Shown here piece after piece: positions 1 to 9,534 of a stretch of DNA of 48,383 nt. Numbering within the stretch: position 1 is the first letter of the stretch; every line of letters begins with the position of its first letter. A program made the translations under genes and the position numbers. The DNA lies in the NCBI GenBank assembly GCA_030156895.1, contig JASGLP010000019.1, positions 1 to 48,383 of the forward strand. Direction: 5' to 3'. The notes beneath the pieces were generated by a model, which had not been told where the DNA came from, made no database searches, and worked only from the letters and a program-made list of their open reading frames with translations. The stretch comes from Eubacteriaceae bacterium. Lineage in GTDB: Bacteria; Bacillota; Clostridia; Eubacteriales; Eubacteriaceae.

Positions 1-121
1 GAAAACAGGGGGTCATTGTTTTTTTATTTGAAAAAACTTCGAAAACCCTGTAAATATAGGTTTTATAAAAAAATAGGGGTGTTTTACTTGACACTACCGA
101 CTGAATAGAAAAGAGGAAAAA

Positions 122-1171
122 ATGAAAAATTTAACCTATCCGTTTTCAGGAATCGTCGGTCAGGAAACCATGAAGAAGGCATTGATTCTTAATGTCATTA
201 ATCCTTTGTTGGGTGGCGTTCTGATTCGCGGGGAAAAGGGAACGGCCAAATCGACAACGGTTCGGGCTCTGGCAGAACTTCTGCCCTCAAGAAGTCAGGT
301 GGAAGGATGTTCCTTTGCCTGCGATCCCCGGGAGCCGGCATTGATGTGTCAGGATTGTTTTGATAAGGTCAATCAGGATCAAAGCCTGGTGGAATGCTTT
401 GGTGCTATGAAAGTGATTGATCTGCCGGTTTCGGCAACGGAAGATCGGGTGGTCGGAACCCTGGATATCGAGCATGCCATTAAGGCCGGGGAAAAGAAAT
501 TTGAGCCGGGTATTCTGGCTCAGGCCAACCGCAATATTTTATATGTGGATGAAGTCAATCTTTTGGACGATCACATTGTGGATGTCCTCTTGGATTCGGC
601 GGCCATGGGGGTAAACACCATTGAGCGTGAAGGGGTTTCTTATTGTCATCCGGCCCGTTTTATCCTGGTTGGCACCATGAACCCGGAAGAGGGCGACCTG
701 CGTCCCCAGCTTCTGGACCGTTTCGGCATGGTTGTTGATGTGGTTGGCGAGTCTGATCCGGAAATGAGAATGCGGGTGATCAAAAACCGTCTCGAATATG
801 AAAAAGACAAAGAAAGCTTTACCGAGAGTTTTAAAGAGGCTCAGGAAAGCTTGAAGCAGAAGATTCAGAAAGCCAAGAAGCTGTTAAAGCAGGTTCATTA
901 CTCAGACGACATGCTTGAAATTGCCGTCAATATCTCGATTGAACTGGGGGTTGATGGACACCGGGCCGATATTTCCATGATTAAAACAGCCATGACCATT
1001 GCCGCCTTTAGAGGAGCCTTAGACGTGACAGCCCAGGATATGATGGAAGCGGCTGAACTGGTTTTACCTCATCGAATGCGTCGAACACCCTTCGAAGACG
1101 GCACTTTTGATTTAAGCAGAGTTCAGGAAATTGTGAATATGGTCGGAAGTAAACAATATGGCCTACTGTAG
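122..1171 (+). CDS. Magnesium/cobalt chelatase ATPase subunit (ChlI/BchI-like AAA+)
   Basis: AAA+ ATPase subunit of a multisubunit tetrapyrrole metal chelatase; it would hydrolyse ATP to drive metal insertion by the CobN-like subunit downstream. The 349 residues match the usual BchI/ChlI length. Walker A is GEKGTAKST (residues 37-45) and Walker B lies in LYVDEVNLL. The Cys-containing insert between them (Cys63, 67, 76, 79) is typical of BchI. The ATG follows AGAGGA with good spacing. The 3' end overlaps the next gene by 14 bases, so the two are translationally coupled. No cobalamin riboswitch is recognisable in the 121 upstream bases, though the true leader may begin before the window. Whether the metal is Co or Mg is inferred from the cbiC neighbour; an anaerobic acetogen needs corrinoids rather than chlorophyll. 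Confidence 0.9.
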   Translation: MKNLTYPFSGIVGQETMKKALILNVINPLLGGVLIRGEKGTAKSTTVRALAELLPSRSQVEGCSFACDPREPALMCQDCFDKVNQDQSLVECFGAMKVIDLPVSATEDRVVGTLDIEHAIKAGEKKFEPGILAQANRNILYVDEVNLLDDHIVDVLLDSAAMGVNTIEREGVSYCHPARFILVGTMNPEEGDLRPQLLDRFGMVVDVVGESDPEMRMRVIKNRLEYEKDKESFTESFKEAQESLKQKIQKAKKLLKQVHYSDDMLEIAVNISIELGVDGHRADISMIKTAMTIAAFRGALDVTAQDMMEAAELVLPHRMRRTPFEDGTFDLSRVQEIVNMVGSKQYGLL

Positions 1172-3128
1172 TTATCCTTTTTCTGCTGTGATCGGGCAGG
1201 AAACAGTTAAACAGGCGCTAATCCTCAATCTGATCAATCCCCAAATCGGCGGAGTCCTTTTGTCCGGTGAAAAAGGAACCGCTAAATCCACCATGGTTCG
1301 AGGTCTGGGTGAGCTTTCCAGCACTAGAGTGGTTGATCTGCCCCTCAATGCAACGGAAGACCGGGTGGTGGGTTCGATTTCTATCGAAAAAACGGTTGCC
1401 GGCGGAAAGCGAGTATTTGAGCCGGGAATTCTTAAAAAAGCCGACGGTCAAATTCTCTACATCGATGAAGTTAACCTGCTTAATGAACACCTTGTTAACG
1501 CCATTTTAGAAGTTTCATCCACCGGCATTAACCGGGTGGAACGAGAAGGTATTTCCATGACCCATCCGGCTCACTTTATTTTAGTTGGCAGCATGAATCC
1601 GGAAGAAGGCTTTTTGCGATCACAGCTACTGGATCGCTTTGGCATTTATGTGGAAGTGACCGGATCAAGCCATTTAATAGAGCGTAAAGAAATTGTCAAA
1701 CGACGGCTTTTGTTTGAAGAGGATCCGCGGGGTTTTATTGATGATAGTCTTAAGGATACCAAGAATCTGGCGCTGGAAATTGAGGCCGCTAAAGGCCGTC
1801 TGGCCAAAGTAAAGGTGACAGAAGCGATTCTTAAAATGATCATTGAAATTGTCAATGCGGCTAACTGCGCCGGTCATCGGGGGGAACTGGTCATGTTTGA
1901 AACCGCCCGGGCTCTGGCGGCCTGGGATGGCCGGGGAAATATCAACATTAATGATGTTAAAAGGGCGGCGGAACTGGCTCTGCCCCACCGCAAACGGGAA
2001 AAACCGGAGCCGCCGGCTGAACCCCTGAATGAGACCGAGCCGGATGAGCAGGATCAAGAGGATCAGCCTCAAGATCAGGAAGACGAAAGCCCCGACCAGT
2101 CGGATAATGAGAATGAACTGCCAGCTGAGAATCAGCAGGATCAGCCAGACGATAATCAGGAAGATCAGCAAGAGGATGATGACCATGAAAATGATCAGGA
2201 AGAGGAAAAGAATAAGCCAGAAGAAATGCCGGATTTAAGCGACATTATCGATCAGGTGGATGAAATCGGCCGGGTCTTTGCGGTAAAAAATCTCAACATT
2301 AAAGTTAATGACCGTAAAAAAAGAAAAGGTGAGGGAAAACGAATCAAAACCCATACCGATCTGAAAAAGGGTCAGTATATTAAAAGTCGAATCAAACAAA
2401 ATGAACTGACCGATCTGGCCTTTGATGCGACTCTAAGAGCGGCGGCCCCTTTTCAGGGTAAAAGAGAAAAAAACGGATTGGCACTTTGTATTAAAAGTGA
2501 GGATATAAGAGAAAAGGTGCGGGAAAAACGTTCTGGCTCGACGATTGTATTTGTTGTCGATGCCTCTGGGTCAATGGGGGCTAAAAAAAGGATGTCAACG
2601 GTTAAGGGGGCGATCGTATCACTTTTAACCGATGCCTATCAGAAGCGCGACCGGGTCGGACTGGTAGCCTTTAGAAAGAAAGAAGCAGAGGTGCTTCTAA
2701 ATGTAACAAGAAGTGTTGATCTGGCCCAAAAATCGCTGCAGGATTTGCCGACGGGTGGCAAGACACCACTGGCAGACGGACTGGTAAAAGGCTATGAACT
2801 GATTAAAAATGAGACCCGAAAAAATGAAGATGTCCTGCCCATTATGGTCGTCGTTTCCGATGGCCGGACCAACGTGGGCACGTCGGGTCAGGATCCATTA
2901 AAGGAAGCGGTTAACATCGGAAGAAAAATAGCCTTTGAAGGGATTCAGACGATCGTAGTTGATACGGAATCAGATTTCATTAAACTGGGACTGGCCAAAG
3001 ACCTGGCCGCCAATATGGGCGCACAGTATTACCGGATTGAAGAGCTGGAATCGGATCTGCTGGCCGATGCGGTCAGAGAAATGTCCAGGTCTTCGATGCT
3101 GGCAAGTGGAGGGACAAATGCAAGATAA
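1158..3128 (+). CDS. Chelatase subunit D-like protein: AAA+ domain, acidic linker, VWA domain
   Basis: Second AAA+ subunit of the chelatase, the ChlD/BchD/CobT-like partner that bridges the ATPase ring and the catalytic subunit. Residues 1 to about 285 are a ChlI-like AAA+ domain with an intact Walker A (GEKGTAKST) and Walker B (LYIDEVNLL). A very acidic Glu/Asp/Gln/Pro-rich linker covers about 290-385. The C-terminal von Willebrand A domain has a MIDAS motif DASGSMG (Asp468, Ser470, Ser472), a [10 protein letters not shown] segment and SDGRTN. The family length (about 650) is complete. The start overlaps the upstream gene by 14 bases and the stop overlaps the CobN-like gene by 11. A long antisense reading frame over the linker is a composition artefact. 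Confidence 0.9.
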   Translation: MAYCSYPFSAVIGQETVKQALILNLINPQIGGVLLSGEKGTAKSTMVRGLGELSSTRVVDLPLNATEDRVVGSISIEKTVAGGKRVFEPGILKKADGQILYIDEVNLLNEHLVNAILEVSSTGINRVEREGISMTHPAHFILVGSMNPEEGFLRSQLLDRFGIYVEVTGSSHLIERKEIVKRRLLFEEDPRGFIDDSLKDTKNLALEIEAAKGRLAKVKVTEAILKMIIEIVNAANCAGHRGELVMFETARALAAWDGRGNININDVKRAAELALPHRKREKPEPPAEPLNETEPDEQDQEDQPQDQEDESPDQSDNENELPAENQQDQPDDNQEDQQEDDDHENDQEEEKNKPEEMPDLSDIIDQVDEIGRVFAVKNLNIKVNDRKKRKGEGKRIKTHTDLKKGQYIKSRIKQNELTDLAFDATLRAAAPFQGKREKNGLALCIKSEDIREKVREKRSGSTIVFVVDASGSMGAKKRMSTVKGAIVSLLTDAYQKRDRVGLVAFRKKEAEVLLNVTRSVDLAQKSLQDLPTGGKTPLADGLVKGYELIKNETRKNEDVLPIMVVVSDGRTNVGTSGQDPLKEAVNIGRKIAFEGIQTIVVDTESDFIKLGLAKDLAANMGAQYYRIEELESDLLADAVREMSRSSMLASGGTNAR

Positions 3129-6100
3129 AAAAAGTGATGGCATTTTTCATCCGGATAGTAAGGTGACTTTTTCCAGTCTTGAGCTCTATCTTGCCTGGTA
3201 TAAAAAGGATTTTAGTCATTATGTGGGGATTTTAACCCATGCTCAAAACTTCCACCGGCGAAATGTCAGGGTGGAAACTGCTTTAATTAAATGCTTTGAA
3301 AAACAGGGGATTGGGGTCGTTCCCGTTTTTTCGACTTCGTCTTCTGAACCGGAGTCTGGTATTCGGACATTTACACAGCTTGTAGCCGACTGTTATTCAA
3401 AATGCGGTCAGCTTGCGATTGATGCCCTGATTAATTTTCAGATGATTGCCGCAACCGGCCGGGATTTAGGCCATGATTTATTTACGCAAGGTGTCGAAAG
3501 CTTTAAGCAGATGCGAATTCCGGTTTTAAGACCGATCATCAGTCATCTTCAAACCCAGAAGGAATGGGAAAACAGCTTAAGCGGTTTGTTTTCTGAAATA
3601 TCCTGGGCCTTTACAAGTCCTGAACGGTTGGGGATGGTTGAGCCTGTGCTGATTGGAACAAAGGAAAAAAGAGGCCAGGAACTGGTCTCGATTCCGATTG
3701 ATCAGCAGATTGATACCCTGGTAGAACGGGTGAAAAGCGCCCTCTTTATTCAGGGACTTAAAAATAAGGATAAAAAGGTGGCTTTGATGCTTCACTCGGC
3801 CCCCTGTGCTGGGGTCGAAGCAACGCTTGGTATTGGCGTCGGTTTAAGTGTTTTTGAAAGCGTAGTTGCCATTTTAAGGCGGTTGCAGGCTGAAGGTTAC
3901 GCAGTAGATAATCTTCCAGAAAACGGGCAAGCTTTAAAAGCCCTGATGATGGAGAAAAAAGCCTACCAGGATTTTCGCTGGACGACGGTTGAAGAGATTG
4001 TTAAACATGGCGGCGATCTTTACCGGATGGGTCTGACCGGTCAAGTTGGCTATAATCAGTTCTACAATGAACTGACCCAAACCCAGCAGACAGAAATGGA
4101 AAAATTCTGGGGCCCGCCGCCGGGCCAAGGCATGGTTATCGATAACGAAATGGTTATTACCGGCCTGCGCTTTGGCAATGTAATGGTGATGATTCAGCCT
4201 AAAAGGGGCTGTTACGGTCCTAAATGCACGGGCGAAGTCTGTAAAATCCTCCACGATCCTGCCTGTCCGCCGCCCCACCAGTATCTGGCCACCTACCGGT
4301 ATTTGGAACATATTGAGAAGGTGGCAGCTGTTGTTCATGTCGGTACGGGCGGAAGTCTCGAACACCTGCCCGGCAAAACCAATGCTCCAGGACCTGACTG
4401 CTGGCCTAATACGGTAGTCGGAGCCCTCAATAATTTCTATTGCTACAATATGGCTGTGGGCGTTGAAGGCATTGGGGCAAAAAGGCGGTCCTATGCCAAA
4501 ATAATTGACTACCTGCCAGCTACCATGATAAAAGATCCGGATCGAATTGATCTGGTGAAAGAACTGGGGCGCTATCTTGAAGCGGTCGCATCAGAAAGCA
4601 ATCAGGCAGCCCTTATCGGTGTAAAAATATTGGAAATGATTGATGACCATCCTGACTATAAAAAAATTATTGAATCCGAGACGGATTTTGTTGACGGTGT
4701 CCAGGCGCTTAATGGCCGACTGGTGCAGTCGATTAATGGTGGCGTGGAAGAAAAACTTCATATCCTGGGGCAAATTCCTCAAAGATCAGAGCAAATTGCC
4801 CTCATTAAAGAATCCCTGGAGGGCAACTCGCCCCTTGTTTTTAAACTGAAATTGCGGACTAAGAATGAGTATGATTTTAATGCCGGACTCTTGAAATTTA
4901 TTGAAGCGGTGCTTGAGAAAAAGCCTTTGGTAAATGATCTGCCCCTAAATTTAGAAAAGGGTGAAGCAGCAAAACTGGCTGATGACATCAATGACTTGTC
5001 TGGCAGTTTTAAAGGCGTTGAAAATGAGCTTGACCAGCTGGTCTTAGCCTTAAATGGCAAATATTTAGAGCCGGGACTATCGGGCATGCCCAAGGACGGA
5101 CTCTTAAATGTTTTGCCGACCGGCCGGAATTTCTATCTGATGGATACCCAAAAAGTGCCGACCAGAGAAGCCTATGAGATTGGTTCAAAGCTGGCGGAGG
5201 CACTGATCAAAAGGCATCAGCATGATTTTGGCCAAATGCCTGAAAAAGTGGCCCTTAATATGATTTCGACGGATATTTCAAAGACAAACGGCGAAGAACT
5301 GTCACAGACCCTAAATCTCCTGGGCGTCCGGCCGGTCTGGAACCAGAACGGGATTGTCATGGACATTGAACTTATTTCACCAGAAGAACTAAAACGGCCA
5401 AGGATTGATGTCATTGTCAGGATTTCCGGGGTTCTGCGGGATTCCTATCCGGATATGGTGGCCATGATGGATCAGGCTGTGATAATGGCCGCTGAAGCGT
5501 ACGAGCCGGATTGGCAAAACTTTGTCAGGAAAAATACCCGATTAATGGCAGAAAAACTGACAGACTTAGGATTGCCCCAGGATCAGATTAGGCGGCGGTC
5601 AACCGTTCGGATTTTTGGCGACAAACCCGGGGCTTACGGTTCCGGTGTGGATCTGGCCCTGAAAGCCAGCGCCTGGGAAGATGAGAGCGAGCTGGCAAAA
5701 ATATTTACCTTGTTTTCCGGTTATGCCTATGGGGAAGGTTTGTTTGGCGAAAGCTTTTATGAAGAATTTGTCGCCAATGTGAAATCAGCTGATATTGCCT
5801 ATGAAACCTCGGTCAGCAAGCGGTATGATCTGCTGTCATCAAGCTTTTCAGCCTCAGTGATGGGTGGCTTTAATGAGGTCAAACGGGCCTTTAAAATGCC
5901 TGAACTCAACCAGTATCACGGGACTACCAATTATCTGAAACAGGGAAATATCGACTCCATGGAAGACGCCATCGATAAAATGATGGATCAGACGATGTTT
6001 AATCCGCTCTGGAATGAAGCCGTCAAGAATAAGAGCGAGCAGGGCGGATCGGAAATCATGCGCAAAGTCCAGACGGTTTTCGACTGGAAATGCATGACTG

Positions 6101-6426
6101 AAACCATCAAGGATATTAAAATCGACAAGATGGTAAAAGTCTATCTGGATGATCCGGACACGCTTAACTGGCTGAAAGAAGACAATCAGTTTGCCCTGGA
6201 AGAAATGACCCGCCGTTTTATGGAGCTCAAGGAGCGTAAAAAATGGGTGCCGGAGGAAGAAACCTTTGAAATCCTCAAAAAGGTCTATTTAGACATTCAA
6301 GGCGATATGGAAGAGCTGATGGAATCCGCTGATGGAGACTATCAGGGCAGCGAAATAGAGGTTATTAATCATGATCAGGTTGCGACCTGGGATGAGAAAT
6401 TTAATAAAATAAATCATATTTTTTAG
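3118..6426 (+). CDS. cobN: Cobaltochelatase CobN-like / BchH-like catalytic subunit
   Basis: Large porphyrin- or corrin-binding subunit of a class I metal chelatase, about 1102 residues, close to the family's usual size. Recognisable blocks are GTGGSLEHLPGK, the GPDCWPNTVVGALNNFY region with the following EGIGAKRRSYAKIIDYL, and the C-terminal YHGTTNYLKQGNIDSMEDAI segment. The start is ATG 3118, after a GGAGGG site and overlapping the VWA gene by 11 bases. The frame stays open further upstream, but that part lies inside the VWA gene and is not CobN-like. A Cys-rich insert (Cys365, 370, 375, 383) could bind a metal or Fe-S cluster. With the two AAA+ subunits and cbiC in one operon, a cobalt chelatase role is the best inference. 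Mg chelatase or another tetrapyrrole substrate remains possible. Confidence 0.88.
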   Translation: MQDKKSDGIFHPDSKVTFSSLELYLAWYKKDFSHYVGILTHAQNFHRRNVRVETALIKCFEKQGIGVVPVFSTSSSEPESGIRTFTQLVADCYSKCGQLAIDALINFQMIAATGRDLGHDLFTQGVESFKQMRIPVLRPIISHLQTQKEWENSLSGLFSEISWAFTSPERLGMVEPVLIGTKEKRGQELVSIPIDQQIDTLVERVKSALFIQGLKNKDKKVALMLHSAPCAGVEATLGIGVGLSVFESVVAILRRLQAEGYAVDNLPENGQALKALMMEKKAYQDFRWTTVEEIVKHGGDLYRMGLTGQVGYNQFYNELTQTQQTEMEKFWGPPPGQGMVIDNEMVITGLRFGNVMVMIQPKRGCYGPKCTGEVCKILHDPACPPPHQYLATYRYLEHIEKVAAVVHVGTGGSLEHLPGKTNAPGPDCWPNTVVGALNNFYCYNMAVGVEGIGAKRRSYAKIIDYLPATMIKDPDRIDLVKELGRYLEAVASESNQAALIGVKILEMIDDHPDYKKIIESETDFVDGVQALNGRLVQSINGGVEEKLHILGQIPQRSEQIALIKESLEGNSPLVFKLKLRTKNEYDFNAGLLKFIEAVLEKKPLVNDLPLNLEKGEAAKLADDINDLSGSFKGVENELDQLVLALNGKYLEPGLSGMPKDGLLNVLPTGRNFYLMDTQKVPTREAYEIGSKLAEALIKRHQHDFGQMPEKVALNMISTDISKTNGEELSQTLNLLGVRPVWNQNGIVMDIELISPEELKRPRIDVIVRISGVLRDSYPDMVAMMDQAVIMAAEAYEPDWQNFVRKNTRLMAEKLTDLGLPQDQIRRRSTVRIFGDKPGAYGSGVDLALKASAWEDESELAKIFTLFSGYAYGEGLFGESFYEEFVANVKSADIAYETSVSKRYDLLSSSFSASVMGGFNEVKRAFKMPELNQYHGTTNYLKQGNIDSMEDAIDKMMDQTMFNPLWNEAVKNKSEQGGSEIMRKVQTVFDWKCMTETIKDIKIDKMVKVYLDDPDTLNWLKEDNQFALEEMTRRFMELKERKKWVPEEETFEILKKVYLDIQGDMEELMESADGDYQGSEIEVINHDQVATWDEKFNKINHIF

Positions 6427-6435
6427 GAGGAAGTT

Positions 6436-7065
6436 ATGCAGTACATGAATGATCCACGAGGAATTGAAGAAAGAAGTTTTGAAATTATTACCGAAGAGCT
6501 GGGAGACAAAAGCTTTCCAGCTGAGATTGACCCGATTGTTAAAAGAATAATCCGTACCACGGCTGATTTTGAATATGCGGATCTGTTGGAGTTTTTAAAT
6601 GGCGGTTATGAAGCCGGTATGGAAGCCTTGCGGGCAGGGAAAAAAATCTATGCCGATACCCGAATGATCCAGTCCGGTGTCAATAAAAAAGCTCTGGCAG
6701 ACAATGGGATCGAAATTGTCAATTACAGCCATGATCCGGATGTGGCCAAGGAAGCCAAAGAACGCGGAGTCACCCGGTCGACGGTGGCCATGGAAAAGGC
6801 TTTTAAAGATGATACTATCGGCATTTATGCCATTGGCAATGCGCCAACAGCGTTATTTACCCTGATTGAAAATATCAAAACGGGCAAGGCCAAACCAGAT
6901 GTAATCATTGGGGCGCCCATCGGCTTTGTGGGTGCGGCTGATTCCAAGGAAGCACTGGATCAGGTCGACACGCCTAGTATTCGGATAAACGGTCGAAAAG
7001 GCGGCAGCCCGGTGGTGGCAACTATTTTAAATGCCATGATGTATCAGATGCATAGAGAGTGGTAG
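6436..7065 (+). CDS. cbiC: Precorrin-8X/cobalt-precorrin-8 methylmutase (CbiC/CobH), catalytic His replaced
   Basis: Corrin-ring methylmutase family: moves the C-11 methyl to C-12 to give (cobalt-)hydrogenobyrinate in cobalamin synthesis. The 209 residues match the family. Signature motifs are IGNAPTALF, GAPIGFVGAADSKEAL and GRKGGSPVVATILNAMMYQ. The ATG follows AGGAGG and lies 9 bases after cobN, so it is the last gene of the chelatase operon. The oddity is KRIIRTTADFEY: characterised homologues have His in the fourth position of this stretch (R-V-I-H-T-T-A-D; CobH His43, the catalytic residue). Here residue 40 is Arg (CGT, bases 6553-6555). The enzyme may be inactive, changed in function, or only a binding protein. 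All other motifs look intact, so simple decay is not obvious. Confidence 0.9.
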   Translation: MQYMNDPRGIEERSFEIITEELGDKSFPAEIDPIVKRIIRTTADFEYADLLEFLNGGYEAGMEALRAGKKIYADTRMIQSGVNKKALADNGIEIVNYSHDPDVAKEAKERGVTRSTVAMEKAFKDDTIGIYAIGNAPTALFTLIENIKTGKAKPDVIIGAPIGFVGAADSKEALDQVDTPSIRINGRKGGSPVVATILNAMMYQMHREW

Positions 7066-7206
7066 GTATTAAGTAGAAGTTGACTTCAAAGTAAGCTAAG
7101 AAACTTCAGGCATTCATCAGAAGGCAAGGAAAACTTGAAAGTTACTGTAAGCAGCTGACGATAAATAGATGAATTGTCCTTATAAAGCCTGTACATATGC
7201 ATTTTT

Positions 7207-7237
7207 AACCGGAAATTATTTCCGGTTCCTTTTTTTT
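7207..7237 (+). terminator. Intrinsic terminator after the chelatase/cbiC operon
   Basis: Perfect 9-bp stem AACCGGAAA/TTTCCGGTT with a 3-base loop (7207-7227), followed two bases later by eight T (7230-7237). It ends the chelatase operon. The rest of 7066-7206 holds nothing I recognise. Confidence 0.85.
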
Positions 7238-7249
7238 ATGCACAATTCA

Positions 7250-7258
7250 TGCTATAAT
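7250..7258 (+). promoter_or_regulatory. Extended -10 promoter of the STAS gene
   Basis: TGCTATAAT is a perfect extended -10 element 56 bases before the STAS start. No good -35 is visible at 17 bp, which is acceptable for an extended -10 promoter. It lies just after the terminator, so the STAS gene starts a new transcript. Confidence 0.6.
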
Positions 7259-7313
7259 ATTATCGTTTACGATTGATAGATAAAAGCAAAATATAAATAA
7301 AAGGAGCGTTAAA

Positions 7314-7613
7314 ATGGAGATTAATAAGAATTTATCAGAAGACAAAATGATCATTGCCTTAGTAGGTCGTTTGGATACGACGACTGCCCCACAGCTGGAA
7401 GAAGCATTTAACGGCGTCTTGGATCAAGCAAAGAATGTCGAGCTGGATTTGAAAGAAATGGATTATATTTCCAGTGCCGGCCTACGTGTAATTCTAATGA
7501 TTCAGAAAAAAGTAAATGCCGCTAAAGGTGGCCTGGAAGTTAAAAATGTTTGTGATACTGTTATGGAAATTTTCGATATGACTGGTTTTTCAGATGTATT
7601 GACGATTTGTTAA
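7314..7613 (+). CDS. STAS-domain anti-sigma factor antagonist (SpoIIAA/RsbV-like)
   Basis: Single STAS-domain protein of 99 residues, the typical length for SpoIIAA/RsbV. Such proteins are switched by phosphorylation of a Ser by a partner anti-sigma kinase. The phospho-acceptor motif is MDYISSAGLRVIL, with Ser53/Ser54 as candidates, and the LDTTTAPQLEEAF start is typical. The ATG follows AAAGGAGCG. The gene has its own promoter and its own terminator, whose stem begins inside the stop codon. The next gene encodes a MATE transporter fused to an RsbW-like ATPase, the obvious candidate kinase. I infer a local partner-switching module rather than control of a general stress sigma factor, because no sigma gene is nearby. 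Confidence 0.9.
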   Translation: MEINKNLSEDKMIIALVGRLDTTTAPQLEEAFNGVLDQAKNVELDLKEMDYISSAGLRVILMIQKKVNAAKGGLEVKNVCDTVMEIFDMTGFSDVLTIC

Positions 7614-7638
7614 AGATATCTTCGGATATCTTTTTTTT
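7612..7638 (+). terminator. Intrinsic terminator after the STAS gene
   Basis: Stem AAAGATATC/GATATCTTT with a TTCG tetraloop (7612-7633) runs directly into a T tract ending at 7638. It overlaps the last two bases of the STAS stop codon. Some read-through to the MATE gene is possible; no strong promoter was recognised in 7639-7747. Confidence 0.85.
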
Positions 7639-7747
7639 ATGCTAAAGATTTTGTGGAAACAAACATGAATATTTCGGGAAATCTTACCTAGAATTCACTA
7701 ATTTATATAGATTTTGGATTGATTTCAGGATAACAAGGAGTAGAATT

Positions 7748-9511
7748 TTGGAAGAAACAATTGAATTTAAGCGCTCGGGGATTTTATTGAAAAAGAAATT
7801 TTTTTCTTATTTATTTCCGACCGTCATGATGAATGTGGCTTTGTCTCTGGGAATGATTGTTGACGGAATCATTGTCGGTAACCTCCTGGGGACTGAGGCT
7901 TTTTCAGCGGTTAATATCTGTGCGCCGCTGATTTATTTTTTTAACGCCATGTATGCGCTGCATGGGGTCGGCGGTTCAACCCTGGTCGCCCACAGCAAAG
8001 GGAAAATGGATCATGCACTGGCTAATCGCCTTTATACCTTATCCTTAATGGGCTTGCTGGCCACTTCCGTACTTGTTGCCCTGATCGGTTTTTTTGCCAG
8101 TGGCTCGATCGCCCATGCCATCAGCGGCGGCAGTGTTTTAGAACCGCTGGTCTACGATTATTTCAGATTACAGATTATGGGTGCCCCGCTGCTGGTGGTG
8201 GTTCCCGGCATGGTTTATTTTATTAGAACTGACTCCAGACCCCAGTTTGCCGCCAATATTCTAATTATTGCCAACGTGGTCAATTTGTGTTGTGACATGA
8301 TTTATATGGGTGTCTTTAACATGGGCATTTCCGGTGCGGCTTTGGCAACCCTGACCGGTTATCTGGTTGGCGGCCTGGTCAGTTTACATTATTTTTTATC
8401 AAAATCCAAAACCCTGCATCTGGTTTCGGTCAAAGAAGACTTATTTAAAAATTATAAAAGCATACTTTCAACCGGAGTGCCCAGTGCACTTTTTGGAATC
8501 ACCGGTTTTATCAAAAATTTCTCCGTTAATACCATCGTCCTGGCAACCCTCGGTCCTAATGGGGTGGCCATGTTTGGGGTCTGCCTCAATACCCTTTCAT
8601 TATCGAGTATTGTCATTGGCGGGACCTCCCAAACGGTTATCCCGGTCGTTGGCTGTGTTTATGGCGAAAAGGATTATAAAGGGATTCAAACCGTTATCAA
8701 AACGGCATTAAAAACCGTTGGTGGCCTGTGTTCAGTGATTTTACTGATTCTACTTTTATTCCCTGCCCAAATTGCCGCCTTGTTTGGGATTACCGATCCG
8801 GACATTCTGGTCTCCATTAACAGCGCCATCCGAACATTTGCTTTTTCACTCCCATTTTTCGGGATTAATTTCTTAATGGTTTCCTATTTCCAGACCATTA
8901 AAAGAAGACTGTTTTCATCAACAATCACCGTTATGGAAAATATCATTATCCTCTTGCCCTTGATGCTTTTGTTTGAAAACGCCTTTGGTGAAATGGGGAT
9001 CTGGATTTCCTTTGTGACAGCCGAAGTCACAACCCTAGCCTACATTCTGGTGATGGCAAAAATTATCCAGCGCAAGTCTCAACCACGTCCGGATTCAATC
9101 CTCTTGCTGCAAAAAACGGAAGGGGAGATTCTCGATGTGACCATTCACAACAAAATGGAAGAGGCAGTTGGACTTTCTCAGGTCATCATTGATTTCTGTC
9201 TGAAAAATGGCCTGGCTAAAAACAAGGCCAGCCATGCAGGTCTGATTGCGGAGGAACTGGCAACCAATATTATCAGTTATGGGTTTAAAGACCAGACTAC
9301 CCATTTTATGGATATCCGTCTCAATATTTTACCGGAGTCGCTGATTTTAAGAATCAGAGATGATGGCATGCCTTTTAACCCAGTTGCCTATATTGAAAAG
9401 GAAGCGGTTGAAGAATCGCTGGGACTGGAACTGGTCAAGAAAATGTCCGATGATTTTGAGTACTCTTATGTGCTTAATTTTAATAATGTTATGGTTGAAA
9501 TTGGCTTGTAA
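7748..9511 (+). CDS. MATE efflux transporter fused to a C-terminal RsbW-like HATPase domain
   Basis: Two-domain membrane protein of 587 residues. Residues 1 to about 440 form a MATE-family multidrug/metabolite antiporter with about 12 hydrophobic segments. From about 455 to the end there is a serine-kinase-type HATPase domain like RsbW/SpoIIAB: N box EELATNIISYGF (from Glu502), G1 box RDDGMPF (Asp538-Gly540) and G2 box SLGLELVKKMSD (Gly559). Ordinary MATE proteins end near residue 450, so the ATPase is an added domain. The start is TTG 7748 after AAGGAG. The STAS gene upstream is the likely substrate of the kinase domain, and an NRPS gene follows 23 bases downstream. I infer that export and sensing are physically joined and serve the peptide product. 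Confidence 0.88.
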   Translation: MEETIEFKRSGILLKKKFFSYLFPTVMMNVALSLGMIVDGIIVGNLLGTEAFSAVNICAPLIYFFNAMYALHGVGGSTLVAHSKGKMDHALANRLYTLSLMGLLATSVLVALIGFFASGSIAHAISGGSVLEPLVYDYFRLQIMGAPLLVVVPGMVYFIRTDSRPQFAANILIIANVVNLCCDMIYMGVFNMGISGAALATLTGYLVGGLVSLHYFLSKSKTLHLVSVKEDLFKNYKSILSTGVPSALFGITGFIKNFSVNTIVLATLGPNGVAMFGVCLNTLSLSSIVIGGTSQTVIPVVGCVYGEKDYKGIQTVIKTALKTVGGLCSVILLILLLFPAQIAALFGITDPDILVSINSAIRTFAFSLPFFGINFLMVSYFQTIKRRLFSSTITVMENIIILLPLMLLFENAFGEMGIWISFVTAEVTTLAYILVMAKIIQRKSQPRPDSILLLQKTEGEILDVTIHNKMEEAVGLSQVIIDFCLKNGLAKNKASHAGLIAEELATNIISYGFKDQTTHFMDIRLNILPESLILRIRDDGMPFNPVAYIEKEAVEESLGLELVKKMSDDFEYSYVLNFNNVMVEIGL

Positions 9512-9534
9512 AATTTTTTGCGAAAGGATAAAAA

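Noticed and set aside
1-121. Cobalamin riboswitch before the chelatase operon
   Set aside because: No B12-box-like or other conserved aptamer sequence could be found; the leader may extend beyond the window.
1674-2186. 170-codon minus-strand frame
   Set aside because: Antisense to the acidic linker of the ChlD-like gene; its Ile/Leu richness is the complement of Asp/Glu codons.
2959-3117. Upstream extension of the CobN frame (53 more codons)
   Set aside because: It lies wholly inside the VWA gene in another frame, is not CobN-like, and a good ribosome site stands before ATG 3118.
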